Shown: positions 38,201 through 49,739 of the stretch, in pieces
Numbering within the stretch: position 1 is the stretch's first letter
Layout of the letters: each line of letters opens with the position of its first letter
Assembly: GCA_963682055.1 (NCBI GenBank)
Contig: OY821750.1
Coordinates: 32,352,081 to 32,416,080, forward strand
Direction of reading: 5' to 3'
DNA: 64,000 nt
Origin: Primula veris
Lineage: Eukaryota; Streptophyta; Magnoliopsida; Ericales; Primulaceae
Notes under the pieces: model-generated
Databases searched by the model: none
Seen by the model: only the letters and a program-made list of their open reading frames with translations
What the model was told of the DNA's origin: nothing
Program-made: the position numbers and the translations under genes

Positions 38201-40163
38201 TTGAACCATTATTATATTTTTACTGTGGCAGCTCTTTTTTCTGGCTAAAGCTAGCATATGCGCAAAATAGTGTGTAAAATGACACAAAAATGGTCTTTAA
38301 TTAGAGAAAATGACATCATTAGGTATGAGATGGTTCTTTTAGTTATTGCACCTAGTGGTCCTCAACTAGATATGGCTAAGGATGCATTTAGTTATTGATG
38401 ATTAGGATACCTTTTTTCTTTGTACTTCTTTTAGCCTAACAAATTTTGGATAATCTCTAACTATCTTTCTTCTAGTAGCAACTATGTAGATAAGAGACAA
38501 AATAATAGCTAAAATTATTCTATTGATTTGTTGCAAAAATGTCTATGAAAGTTCACTCCAACAAATAGAAACTAACAAATAGATGTAATACTGGAAATGG
38601 TAATTAATACTTCGTTTATTGGTGAATGAACACATTTAATTGTTAATTTTTTTGTGGTTTGTGATTTTTTAGGTGGAGTAAGGATTCGTCGTGGGAGTCG
38701 TGTATGTTAATGATGGATTTTGATTGGAAAAAGATTGCTTTACCAGTGATGGAGCATTATACAGAGGCGACAGATGGTTCATCCATAGAACAAAAGGAGA
38801 GCGCGCTTGTGTGGCACCATCAGGAAGCTGACCCTGATTTTGGTTCGTGGCAGGCTAAGGAATTGCTTGATCACCTCGAAAGTGTTCTTGCTAACGAGCC
38901 TGTAGTTGTTAAACGAGGCCAACAAATTGTAGAAGTGAAACCGCAGGTAATGACAATCACATTAGTGATTTTTTTTTTTATTCTTTTGCCTTTAGTTTTT
39001 TTTTATAGGTTGATTTTCTTACATCAGGACTTGGGAGATTGTCAAAAAAACGATTGCTGTGATGTGTTTCGTCCATCTTCTTGTTTTGTTTTCTTACATC
39101 TTCTGTTTTGTTTTCTTATATTAAGACTTAGGAGACTGGAAAAACCAATTGTTGCGATGTTTTGATTATCTTCTGTTTTCTTTCATTATTTTTGTTTCTA
39201 CAATACAATGCTTACAGAAAAGCCTTGTTAGGAGATGGTGGAAAACCAATTGATATGATGTGTTCTTTTGTTTCTTTTGGTACAACCGTACAAGTGATTA
39301 AAATTTAGAATTCGTTTTTCTAACATTTGATGATTCTGGATTTTTCCTTTTCATCTTAAGATAAGGTAGGAATAAGCAAATCATGTTTTCGTATTAATTG
39401 TAAGATAATTGTGAACATCTCAAATTCCTTTTTACTCCAAACAAATTGTTTTCTTAATATACCGGTCCTCGAGTAGATACAGTTTATGGCGCAATAGTTG
39501 ATGCTTCGAATAGTGAATCAAATTGTTTAAATGTCAGAGTAATCATATGATCCTTTAGCCAAATTACTCTTTGAAATTGAGATAACATATATTTTCGCTT
39601 TTCACATTAAAGTATTTCCGGTTGTATTAAGATTCTGAATGTGGTAAATTGTTTTTTTCGCGCGTTAAAGAGTCTGAAACGGTAGAAGAAGAAAGAGCTT
39701 TAGAGAGCACTGTTTTAAAACAATTATTTAGAAAGTCTCCTTAAATATGAAATATCATAATAAGAATTATCCTGAATCCGAGTTACCGCTGATGTGGAAA
39801 GATATCATTTTAAATCTGAGTGATCGCTAAATTTTTTATTTTTTTTTGCAGGGTGTGAGCAAAGGAGTAGTAGTCGAAACCCTAATAGCAACAATACAGA
39901 GTCAAGGCAGATCCCCAGATTTTGTCTTATGTGTTGGCGATGATCGTTCTGATGAAGATATGTTTGAAAGCATCTCGAAATCATTACCCGGCCCCACCAT
40001 ACCGGAGGTGTTCGCTTGCACAGTAGGCCAGAAACCGAGCAGTGCAAAGTACTATCTGGACGATACCTCTGAAGTGATCAAGATGCTTGGAAGCCTGTCT
40101 TCGGCTTCGGGTGAAAATGACAAGAAAACTGTTTCTCAGGTTGCGTTCGAAAGGTCTTTTTAA
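35268..40163 (+). CDS. Class II trehalose-phosphate synthase/phosphatase-like protein, four exons, complete
   Basis: Exons: 35268-35547, 36404-38099, 38673-38946, 39852-40163, joining to 853 residues, normal for plant class II TPS (TPS5-11). Residues about 52-535 form a GT20 glucosyltransferase domain; residues about 588-835 form a HAD trehalose-6-phosphatase-like domain with LDYDGT (D593, D595), VVSGR and GDDRSDEDMF (779-788). The HAD motifs are intact. Several synthase positions are not: VANSLP at 57-62 has S60 where active enzymes have Arg; WVQDYHLM has Q198 where His is usual; D335 replaces the Arg of the VDRxD motif, as in other class II proteins; and K442 in MNLVPYKY replaces the Glu that contacts the nucleotide sugar in OtsA. 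Class II proteins are known mainly as regulators in sugar signalling; lack of synthase activity here is inferred. Closest remembered relatives are TPS5/TPS6. Confidence 0.95.
35603..35908 (+). repeat. 152-bp tandem duplication in TPS intron 1
   Basis: TTTTGTTAGTATATG begins at 35603 and again at 35755. The two 152-bp units are nearly identical, through TTCTCAGTGTTAGAAAG and ATCTTAGCTAAAGCGTTTTTG. A weaker third relative (ATCTTAGCTAAAACATTTTTGC) is at about 36208. Confidence 0.88.
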
Positions 40164-41325
40164 AAATCGGGTACAGTTTATTTTTAGGGTAAAGTTTGTC
40201 TTTAGACAGATGATCATTGTACAGATAAAGGAATAGTTACATAAAAATTTGGTTTCATATGGGAATATCATCTGTAAGTTGGTTACCATTTAGTTTTTAA
40301 TGCCAGAGATTTTAAGGGTAAATCTATTTGTTTTTATGAATTTTTATGCTCTTATAAAAAAAAGATTGCTGTTCTAATTGATTTTTTACTTTCATAAGCT
40401 CAGGTACTCTAATTAGTGACATGGTTTATAAACTCTCTTTCTTTTTTCTCTATTTTCATATTTTCAATTGTAACGGCAGTTTTTTAATAAGAGAACTCAA
40501 TTATGTATTACCTTTTGATATATAGTATAATAATGTTTTTACATTTATTACCACTTCTAAACTTTTACCTTTTTATAGTAGTAGTAAAACATAGGTGTCC
40601 TTTCAAGTAAAAATTGACAAGATACCCAATACCAATAGTCTTATATCCATTATAATGTTTGTTAAGTTGTTTTTTAGATAAAGGTTAATTACTAACTAGT
40701 TTTTTGTTTTTTATACCAAAGTTGGCCAATTAGTATTAAGTCTTTACTCATTTGTATTGAAGACTAAAGTTCAAATGGAATTGGTTAAAATTTGACATGA
40801 TGTCTAAGACCAGTAATCCTATCTATTAATGTGTGTTAAGTTATTTTTTTTAAAAAGGTTCATTATTAGCTAGTCTTTATACATACTAAATTGGCCAATT
40901 AGTATAAGTTTTACTCATTTGTATTGAAGTTCAATTTGGCACCTGGTTAAAATTTGACAACATGTCCAAAACCAGTAATCTTATCCAATAATATTAGATA
41001 AGTAGTTGTTTTTAAGAAAAGGTTGTAACATTAGGTACACTTGTGTTTTCTAAATTTTGGCAATTAGTACTTGTTTCACTCAATTTGTATTTATAGTACA
41101 ATTACTAATGGTTTACATAAAAAGTATAAAGATTGGATAAGATTTGGATAATCTGTTGGATTATTACTAGATACTTTTTCCACTAAAGTTTGCATTGTCA
41201 AGTGGGACCTGAAAATCATAATGTGGGGATTTCTTTGTTGTACTTGTGTTTTCCTTTATTTATTTTTCTGTCGACTAAAGTTTGTAACTTGTAGTTTTGT
41301 ACTATTATTGAATCTAACATGCTTC
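40164..41325. other. Downstream flank of the TPS gene
   Basis: The 3' flank and probable 3' UTR, followed by AT-rich spacer. Related phrases recur at about 40610, 40790 and 40950 (AAAATTTGACA..ATGTCCAA..CCAGTAATC), and GGCCAATTAGTAT recurs at 40724 and 40893. This suggests a diverged tandem repeat of about 165 bp. No gene is seen. Confidence 0.5.
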
Positions 41326-41508
41326 CATTAAAAAATAAAATAAAAAAATATACCCAGATAGCGACGGTATTAGTCATGATATTTTTTGTTACGAGCTTAT
41401 TAGCGACGGTTTTTATGACGGCTTTGTGACAGTTTAGTCAATTTGTGACAATTTTTTAAATTAGTGACAGCTTTTGACTCTCATTAAATCAAACATTATT
41501 TTGTAGTA
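41326..41508 (+). mobile_element. CACTA-type MITE, copy F
   Basis: About 183 bp with internal GCGACGGTATTAG, TTACGAGCTTATTAGCG and GACAGTTTAGTCAATTTG phrases shared with copies A, B and D. Left end CATTAAAAAA and right end TTTTGTAGTA are decayed. An (AT)n run follows within a few bases. Confidence 0.65.
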
Positions 41509-41517
41509 TGCTATTAT

Positions 41518-41518
<1 letters not shown>

Positions 41519-41563
<45 letters not shown>
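41519..41563. repeat. (AT)n microsatellite
   Basis: An AT dinucleotide run of about 44 bp directly after CACTA-type MITE copy F. A shorter run lies at 41717-41741. Confidence 0.95.
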
Positions 41564-41566
<3 letters not shown>

Positions 41567-41718
41567 TTTATATGTGGTTAATTGATTATAGATAAGACTT
41601 GTCAAACCTTTTTTAAGTCACTTATATGTTAGGTCCTAAGATATAATCAATAAAAAAAAAACAATATATGTGTGGTTTATAAGAGTCACGTCTGTAGAAA
41701 GAAATAGTTTCTAGTATA

Positions 41719-41749
<31 letters not shown>

Positions 41750-42325
41750 AGGGGAGTTGAGAAATATATGCTTGTTATTTACCTTTAAAAGTAAGTGGTG
41801 TTGTTTATTGAGCAATATTGTAAAAGTAAACTTTTAAATAAATATGTTGTTTTGTACATTTTGTATACTAACTTTTTTCTAGTTGGAAGTTAATATTTTA
41901 CCTTTTTGTCTTTTTAAATTATTGGTTTAACTAAATAGATGAACTATTTCTATACATGCTTGACATGATTGATTTGCTAATATTTTACCTTTGTCTTTTT
42001 AAATTATTGGTTTTAACTAAATAGATGAGCTGTTTCTATATATGCTTGACATGATTGATTTGCAAAATTACATAGACATGGTGGACTAATATTAATGGAG
42101 CACTGAGCATTCTACTATAATTCCATCCAAAATAAGATGATTTAGCCTTTTGTGAGTAAAGTCACATAATTTATAAGTGACAAAAATAGGAGAACTAATG
42201 CTCCATGCTTTATAGATAGGAACCGCGATGGTGGGAAAAAAATTCGTAAATCCGTCCCGTAACCCAATCTGTATGGATTAAGGCGGTTTGGGATGTGTTA
42301 TATAAATCCGTCCTTTATTTATATA

Positions 42326-42622
42326 CTAGTAATCGTGCCTCACACTTTGCGTGTGAGACGCGTAATGCAATAAAATTTAAAAAATAAGTGTAGTTATGAT
42401 ACAAATATTTGGAGAATAAGAGTATAAGATGAGAAGACTCAAAAGAATTTTGAGAGCTTAAATAGGATAAAAAGTGTTATTAATTATTACTTTTTATCTA
42501 TTTTTTATGAGAATATGGTATTGTGGTAATTAATAAAAAAATGTAAGGGTATTTTTGGAAAAAAAGTGGTAAAATTTGGTAGTCTCAAAAAATCTTGGGT
42601 TGGCTGATTATAATAGTATAGA
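42326..42622 (-). mobile_element. Non-autonomous Helitron-like element, copy 3
   Basis: Read on the minus strand it starts TCTATACTATTATAATC after a host A. It ends in a hairpin (CACACGCAAAGTGTG) about 13 bases before a final CTAG that is followed by a host T. Length 297 bp. It shares terminal sequence with copies 1 and 2 while the interior has diverged. Sequence on both sides (42240-42325 and 42840-43030) shares AATCCGTCCC-type phrases, so it may have inserted into another repeat. Confidence 0.7.
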
Positions 42623-43510
42623 TATATATATATATATATACATTGTGTGTATTTTAAGATACCAACATTTAATTATTGTTATATTTTAGTTTTATTACTT
42701 GTTCGTGAATGTTCTAAACGTATTTTAATTGGTTTTAATTTATATTTCTGTTTGAAATATTCAATTTATTTTAAAATTTGGTTGATTATGCAAACTATGA
42801 AAAATAAAGGACAAAAATAAAAATTTAAGAATCAATCTAAACCCAACCTGTCTCAACCCGTAATTTTTTTGCGGGTTGGATTGAGTTGGGTTTGATTTTT
42901 AATTGTAACAGGTTGTATTAGATTGAGTTGAGATTTAAATTTCATCAATCCGTCCCGCCATTTATTTTACGGATTGGGTTAGGATTGAAATAAATTCGTC
43001 CCAATCCGTCTCGTGTCCACCCCTAGATGGGAAGACATAAAAATAATGGAGAAGGCAAATTTTTTTAATTTTTTTTTTAAACAAAGCAATAATATATTAA
43101 TTTCTTGAACTGCTGCCCAATTGTCTACAAGGAAATGAGCAAGTAAATAACTAGTATCTTAAATCGCTTTTTATAATAAATTGTATTTATATAAACTATA
43201 GTATTTTGTGGGAAGATTACATGAGCAAAGCTAACAAATGTAATTTGTACAAGGCCTAGTTTTATCATACACAAACGAATGAAATGTGACTGTAGTTCAA
43301 TCCCCAGATCATCGATCGAGTTTCTGACTCGTTAACTGCTGGAACATTTTCTGAATTAGCTTGGCAAGTCTATATCTATATCGACAAGTCCATCACGAGT
43401 AGGGGAAGAGAGAGTACTTGACAGATCAACAAAAAACTATGAAGAAACCATGGCTAGATCAGATCATCCTTGCTGTTACGATTTACCGTCATATTATCTT
43501 TTTTTCTGGA
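42623..43510. other. Repeat-derived intergenic sequence
   Basis: Between 42840 and 43030 there is a degenerate array of CAACCCGT/GGGTTGGATT and AATCCGTCCC phrases ending GTCCACCCCTAG. This looks like the end of a hAT-like element whose other end may be near 42220. No gene is seen. Confidence 0.4.
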
Positions 43511-43829
43511 GAAGTACTGCTAGAAGAAGATGACATATTCGCAAGCTGAATGAATGTCTTCTAACTTGTTTCCAATACCGTGTTTGTTCCTTCTAACAGT
43601 GTCCGTTTCTGGACCAAGGGGTACGAAAGTACGTGATCGATACTTTCTTGATCCGTCCTCACTCTCACTGTTGTTGTAAAGCACATACTCGTGATATGTA
43701 GGGGTAAAAGTCGTTAAAACAATTTTTGCACTCTTGACCTTTGCAAGGGTGACAAGACTTTTCACAACTCTAACAAATCCGAACGCAATCTTTACAGTCC
43801 TGAGTGAGTTTCCCATTGCAACCACGAGA

Positions 43830-44430
43830 CATAATTGGATGTGGCACACCACCTCCCACGAAAACATGGACTTTGTTTGCAGTCTCTAATCAAACTACAA
43901 GCTGGTTGCTTTTTCGCCTCGTTTTCTTTCATCAAACTCCGTACCCTTTTCACGTCTTGCCATAACCCTGCCTCGGCATATATATTAGACAAGACACGTA
44001 TGCCCCTGAGTTTTTCGGATCCAATTCCATTGCAGCTACTTCCCCAATCTCTAAATTTGAATAAGCACAACAGCCAGAGAGAACGGAATTCCAAATACCC
44101 AAATCCGCTTCAAATGGCATCTCTAAAATCAAATCATAAGCTTTCTTCAAAAAACCTGCTCAACTTAATAAATCAACTAAACAAGCGTAGTGCTCGGACC
44201 TAGGGGTAATCTTGTAAAATTTTGTCACCGTTTTGAACCAATACAAACTCTCCTTCACCAAACCCGAGTGTCCACACACAGATAACAGACTAAGAAATGT
44301 TATCCGGTCGGGCTCAATACCTTTCCATATCATCTCATTGTGATAATATAAAGATTTCTTGTAAATGCCATATTGTTGTGCGAAAGCGGAAAATGGAGAA
44401 GGCAAGTTTGATCGTGAAAACACATAGGGA
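43830..44430 (-). pseudogene. Pentatricopeptide-repeat (PLS/E-type) pseudogene fragment
   Basis: Three overlapping frames on the minus strand give, in order, the C-terminal part of a plant PPR protein: IEPDRITFLSLLSVCGHSG and YACLVDLLS (44160-44423); AYDLILEMPFEADLGIWNS and ELDPKNSGAYV (to about 43990); then LSNIYAEAGLWQDVKRVRS and KKQPACSLI (to about 43890). These are the closing P/L repeats and the E motif of organelle RNA-editing PPR proteins. At least two frameshifts separate them, there is no start, and the N-terminal repeats are missing. The copy cannot make the protein. Sequence further along (43520-43830) has open frames I do not recognise. Confidence 0.75.
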
Positions 44431-46172
44431 AAGCTCAGTACCCATTTTTTAATTGTGTCAAAAGTAAGGAAAATAATAGTTTTGGAAAAGTTTACTTTTG
44501 AACTATTTACTTAAATAACAATAACTTCTCCCAAACTAACGATTTACATTTCCCACTTTTTAATTAAAAAAATGTATAAGTATTGTACAACCAAACAAGG
44601 CCAAGGGGTTGAGTTACTTAAGTAGTAGTTATATCGCAGTTGATCCGATCCAACAGCTCATAAAAAGGCAAGATTTTCAGTAGGTTTGGTTGATCAAGGC
44701 TCCTTTAGGTGAACCCTTTTGGCGGAAAAATAACGATCGAAATCCTGTATTGCAATTTGCACCCACTGCTATACGTTTGCTCTAAATTTGTTAGGAGTTT
44801 ACCGACTAATACTACAATCCATTCGAAACCTCTTAATGTTAATTAAAACCGTTCGATTGACCCTTTAGTTTATAGGCATTTTATTATCTGTATTTCATTC
44901 AATTCATGATTTTTGAACAAATATATGATCTAAATTAATAGTACATTGTCTTGAGTGTCCCTTAACGAAGAACCCCGTATTCTAACCCCATTCTTTCGAG
45001 GGGTAATCAAGTCTCGGTGGTGGCTATAACATGAATGAGGACAACGTAGACTTACATAGTACTATCAATTAAGCTAATCTTCGCCACGTCTATCTTTGAC
45101 CTGCCTTACTTTTCATAGTCAAGTCGAATTAAGGGTCGTAAATTAAATTTACGACTCATGATCCCCATGTGAAAACTAGCGGTATTGTACTTCAGGTTGC
45201 TAGCTCATTGATCACTGCCTTTGGATCAAGCTTATAAGGAAGACAATTCACAACTCCTCAACGAAATACAAAAAATTACGAAGTCGTATGGACCATATAT
45301 AGGTTAACATTGGTCAGGTCCGAATTGGAATCTATAATGTTAGCAAGTGTATAGCTTTTAAAGTTGGATAGAAGAGTAGAACCGTTAAAATTTCTTTAAT
45401 ATGCCACGATACAATTGAAAAGGAGATATTGTTACAATTCTTCCAAATCCCAAGGGTCACTTATTTGCTTGCTCGTGTTATCAATTCGAGGAAAAGAAAA
45501 AAAATCCCGAAAGGCGAAAGGCATTCATTGTAAGATTATGACCGAACGATATATGATAAGAGCAGCCACTGAACTTTGGAAAAGGGATGAATAAAGTATA
45601 AAACAGTTCCATAATGGCAACTTTTATGATATGAATTCGAAATATCGTTGGCATACCATATGCATTTGCCTTTTTACAGCCCAGAAGCTCTTGTTTTGGC
45701 TCTCTTTGTCCAAAAGGAGCTACAGTTTATGAAACTGGGGAAAATTAACAGTAGTCCAAATAAACAAATTATTTAAGGTTATGTGACTAAAGTTTAGTCT
45801 TGTTAGCTTAATAAAACATAGTATTAAGTTCTAGTGTTCTAGACTTGTAGTCTATAACATCAATAAGGAAACGACCATTGCAATTATCTGTTGCGCACAT
45901 TGGGAAAATGTAGAAGTAAGTACGTCGTCGGACTTTATTAGCGAAGATTGTTATGCCACCGATTTGACTATTGCACAACTAAATATGCCATATTAATTAG
46001 GAGACAGCGACAGATTGAGACGGATGGTGACGAAACCAGGATGATAACATGTCATGTGAACATTGTTTGGCAATTATGTGGAGGCATAAAGACTATGGTC
46101 GACATATTTTAGGTATTTACTTGGTAAAAATTTACTATTGCAGGCAATATAAGGAGGGTGTAGACAGTAGAC
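44431..46172. other. Intergenic sequence, no supported gene
   Basis: Base composition is somewhat less AT-rich than the other spacers (for example 44930-45260), yet no frame is open for long and no domain is recognisable. I see no tRNA or other RNA gene. Confidence 0.45.
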
Positions 46173-46407
46173 CAGGGCTGGGTTCGGTTCGGTTTTTGGT
46201 AAACCGAAACCGAGCATATTTTTCGGTTCGGTTTTTTTCTGTTTCGGTCCTTTTATTTTTTGGACCAAACCAGACCGGGTTTTTTCAGGGTTTTTTTGGT
46301 TTTTCGGTTCGGTTTTATTGAAAACCGAAACCAATCCGAATTTTTTTCGGTTTCGGTCTTTTTCGGTTATCGGTTCGGTGTTTCCAGATTTTCGCTCATC
46401 AGCTCTA
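46173..46407. mobile_element. hAT-like non-autonomous element rich in TTCGGTTT repeats, copy 2
   Basis: 235 bp with left end CAGGGCTGGG and right end, in reverse complement, TAGAGCTGATG. Flanks CAGTAGAC (46165-46172) and CGATAGAC (46408-46415) agree at six of eight positions. The interior is the same degenerate CGGTTT/AAACCG array as in copy 1 at 31895-32185. Confidence 0.65.
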
Positions 46408-46929
46408 CGATAGACTACATTATACTCTCAATCTAGCTCATTTTTTACCTAGTAATTACCTAAAATATGTCAACCATTGTATTTATGCCTCCATATAATT
46501 TCTCAACCTTACAAACACATAACCGGAAAATTAATTCAAATTAATTTTTTTTTATTTGCTTTTCTTTTTCGTAACATTTTTCGGATTTCAAACACACCAT
46601 AATGCTTTAGAGAGAAAATAATTACCAACGACATTCAATGAAACAAAACCATTACCACTGTTTGCTACGGAGTCGAATGTTCTATATAGCAAATCAAACA
46701 ATATTGAACCTCCATGGTTTGTTAGTATCCCAAAATAAAAATGTACTATTGAAAGAGAAGATATTCTTGTTCTTCATAATGTGACCATTCTTTTTAAAAG
46801 TTTTCTGTTAGTTCAGAATGATCAATACGTAATTAGAACAAGTAATTGTTGTGATTGGTGTGGGAACATTCACATTCAATTTTAAATTTGTGAATGTTAG
46901 GTCCTCTTCAAAGATTTCTTTTATAAATT

Positions 46930-48765
46930 TGTTAGGTCCTCTTCAAATAGGAGTATGACTCAAAAGCAGATGTAGAAAGTCTCATTCCATGCAGCTAATC
47001 GGTCTATTAGTGCTCTTATTGATGAGAAAAACTTTGGTATTTTCAGATTGATCTTCGTAACGCCTTCAACCTCGTCTCATGCCCAAATCTTTTTGATTAT
47101 GCTCGTTTTTTGTTGCCCGGTATTGCCAGATGGGTAGAATTTTGCTATCTACAGAGCCCGTTTTTGTAAGCGGGAGACTCTGTTTTTCGTAGTGAGTGCG
47201 GCATCCAGTAAGGTGATCATTTGGGCCCTTTGTTGTTTGTGATTGGTATTCATCCAATTTTAGCTATAAATCAAGAAAGCATGCCCTAAGTTGGCAGTTA
47301 ATGGCAGATATATGGATGACGGGATTTTGTTAGGTGATAAGGACGACATCCGGCGTGTTTTTAATATTATTTTGGATGAAGGCCCATAATTTGGCATGTA
47401 TGTTAACGCGTGTAAGTGCGAAGCGTGGTGGCCTATTGGGGAGTATAGTGAGTTAGGCTTTCCGGAGGGTGTTCCTTTTTGTTCTGACCAGTGTACATTG
47501 TTTTTTGGCAACACTATCCCTTTCTCGGGAGAGCGGGCCGATGCTATCATTCAGAAAAGAGTTGATAAAATTAGTGAAACTTTGTCTATGTTGGCGCTAC
47601 TTCAGGACCCGCAGATACAACTTCTCTTACCCCGTGCTTGTTGTGGGTTCCCTGAGATCTGTTATGTTTTGCGTTCTATTCCTTCTTTTTTGGATTAAAA
47701 GAGCTATTGATAGTTTTGATACTTTTATACACGGGGCTTTAAGACACAATTGGAATGCAGGGTTCACCGACAGTCAGGGAGTTCTTGTGAGTCTGCCGGT
47801 AAAACTCGAGGGTTGAGCATACTAATTGCTAAAATGGCAGCTTATCCAACTGTTATTGTTTCAACGTTCAGCCTGAATAATTGCAAATAAAACTCGTTAG
47901 GGATGATGTTGATATGTTAGGGAAGGCAATTGAGTTACTTTCCGAGTGGATTTTCGCGTTAGAAGAGTATGAGAATGTGACCATTGATAAATTACGAAAA
48001 ATAGCTAAACCGCAACAATGACTCACTGATAAGTATTGTTTAATACAGCATGAGTTTCTTGTTGCACAGGGAGATGCTCATTTTAAAACTCTCGTTAATG
48101 CATGCCCCGCTTCTAGTAGTAGTAGTTGGATGTCTGTTTTATCGTCGCCTTTTACGGGACTTTAATGTGTCCCCGGCGGCTTAGAGGTGTGCGTTCAGAT
48201 ATCGCACTGGACACCCCGTTTTCTCGAGCTCTACTGTTTGTCTAGCTTGTAAGCAGCGTATTTCAGATGATGCTGGTGATCATGACTCATTTTCTGTCAA
48301 GGGGGGATGCCTTATTCGAAGGCATAAACTTGTATGGGACAAACTTTTCGCCTTGGCTCGAGAGGCGCGATTGACCACTCGCTTGGAGGAGGGTCATATT
48401 TTAGGTGATGGTGCTTTGAAACCAGTTGGTATTCTTTTACCATCATGGGACCGAGGTCGCGATCTATGCTTACACGTGTCTGTTGTCTCCCCCTTTTCGT
48501 TCTTGCCTTCTGTATCTGAAATTGGCAAGATAGCGCGTAAAAACGAGGATCGAAATGTGGCTAAATACGAAAGGAATTGCGTATCAAATGGCCTCATTTT
48601 TTGCCCTTTTATCTTAGAGTCGACGGGAGGTTTTGATTCGCGCACTATAGAGATTTTGGACAGACTGTCAGTTGAGTTGACGTCGGTTAGGTGAGTGTCA
48701 CCAGATTTAGCATCTATTAGACAGCAACTCTCTTTCACTACCCAAAAGGTCATAACTGACAGTTT
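46930..48765 (+). pseudogene. Decayed non-LTR-type reverse transcriptase with C-terminal Cys/His and nuclease-like region
   Basis: Conceptual reading, moving between frames, gives an ordered polyprotein remnant. RT motif A is QIDLRNAFNLVS (47044 on). Motif B is GIQ-stop-GDHLGPLLF (about 47200), where the expected QQGDPLGP has a CAA-to-TAA stop. The catalytic box is YMDDG (47310). A thumb-like region follows, including CKCEAWWPIG and LPRACCGFPE. Further on come FRYRTGHPV, a CLAC..GDHDSF..GGCLIRRHKLVWD Cys/His segment (48240-48330), and EEGHILGDG..KPVGILLPSWDRGRD..VSVVSPF (48385-48500). The last part resembles the RPAD..DVT block of PD-(D/E)XK nucleases in related plant and other eukaryotic RT proteins, with catalytic acids lost. 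At least four stops and three frameshifts are present. The GC content is well above the neighbours. There is no complete start or tail. Confidence 0.8.
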
Positions 48766-49548
48766 TTTAATATGCTCTAACAGATCATTTAAAAATTATA
48801 TGAATTTATTCCTGTGTAAGTGCTTTTAACGTGTATTTTGTTAATTTAGTTATAATGATTTTTTTTTTATAGAGATTAATGACGATGAACAAAGATAACG
48901 ACGGTATAGTAGAAATAAAATTGACAATTACGTAGCTTAATTCAAACGTTATCTAAAACATTAGTACTATCAATTAATCACTATTAAAAAATAAAAATTG
49001 TGAGTACTTAAATTATTATTGTGTTATTTGATATGATAATGCCACCCACTCACTCACTTTTATTGTTGGATGTCATGAATATTAAATTTACACCTATTTT
49101 ATTTACAAGCATTTACTATTATTTTCCTAACAACCATCAAACTTCTTGGCTTCCACTTCTTGTCACTTTTCATTTTTGCAATTTTTTTTTTATGAAGACA
49201 AGTTAGTATTCAATTATACATTTCACTATTTAGTAAATAAATATATTTTACCAAGTAAATAAATAAAAATAAACAATCGAAAGCACATTCAAGTTTTATG
49301 GAACATTGACAATGAACTTGTTGATTTGGTGATCATAGACTATATGCTTTCGGGTTTCTTACCTTATATTTATTTTAGAAAAGCATCACATATAATTTTT
49401 TTCTCGAACCCTAGTAGACAACAAGTGCACGTTGGTTACTTATAAAGTCATATCAGTTCACCCGACACATTGACGGAACTCGAACACACCTTACTAACTG
49501 TCATGACTACCAAAGTTAACGTCATCGATGACACTTCATGAGCATCTC
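48766..49548. other. AT-rich intergenic sequence
   Basis: No gene, RNA or clear transposon terminus is seen. The open frame at 49021-49206 is low-complexity. Confidence 0.5.
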
Positions 49549-49739
49549 CACTACAATAAAATATTAATTTAGCATCACACGTCATGTTGCTAAACTAATG
49601 GCAAACTGAGTGTCGCTAAATTTACCATCAATTTTATTAACAAAAATTGTTGCTAAATTATTGATAAAATTATCGACACTTAGTATATCATCAGTTTAGC
49701 AACATGGTGTCTGATGACAAATTGACATTTTTTGTAGTG
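49549..49739. mobile_element. Second type of CACTA-like hairpin MITE
   Basis: 191 bp from CACTACAATAAAAT to ATTTTTTGTAGTG. The two halves are inverted copies, with CATGTTGCTAAACTAATGG facing CAGTTTAGCAACATGGTG. The ends match the CACTA-type copies elsewhere but the interior differs, so this is a separate family. Confidence 0.65.

Noticed and set aside
47066..47257. Minus-strand open frames opposite the RT remnant (also 47260-47550 and 48394-48753)
   Set aside because: Antisense shadows of the GC-richer decayed RT sequence, with no domain of their own.
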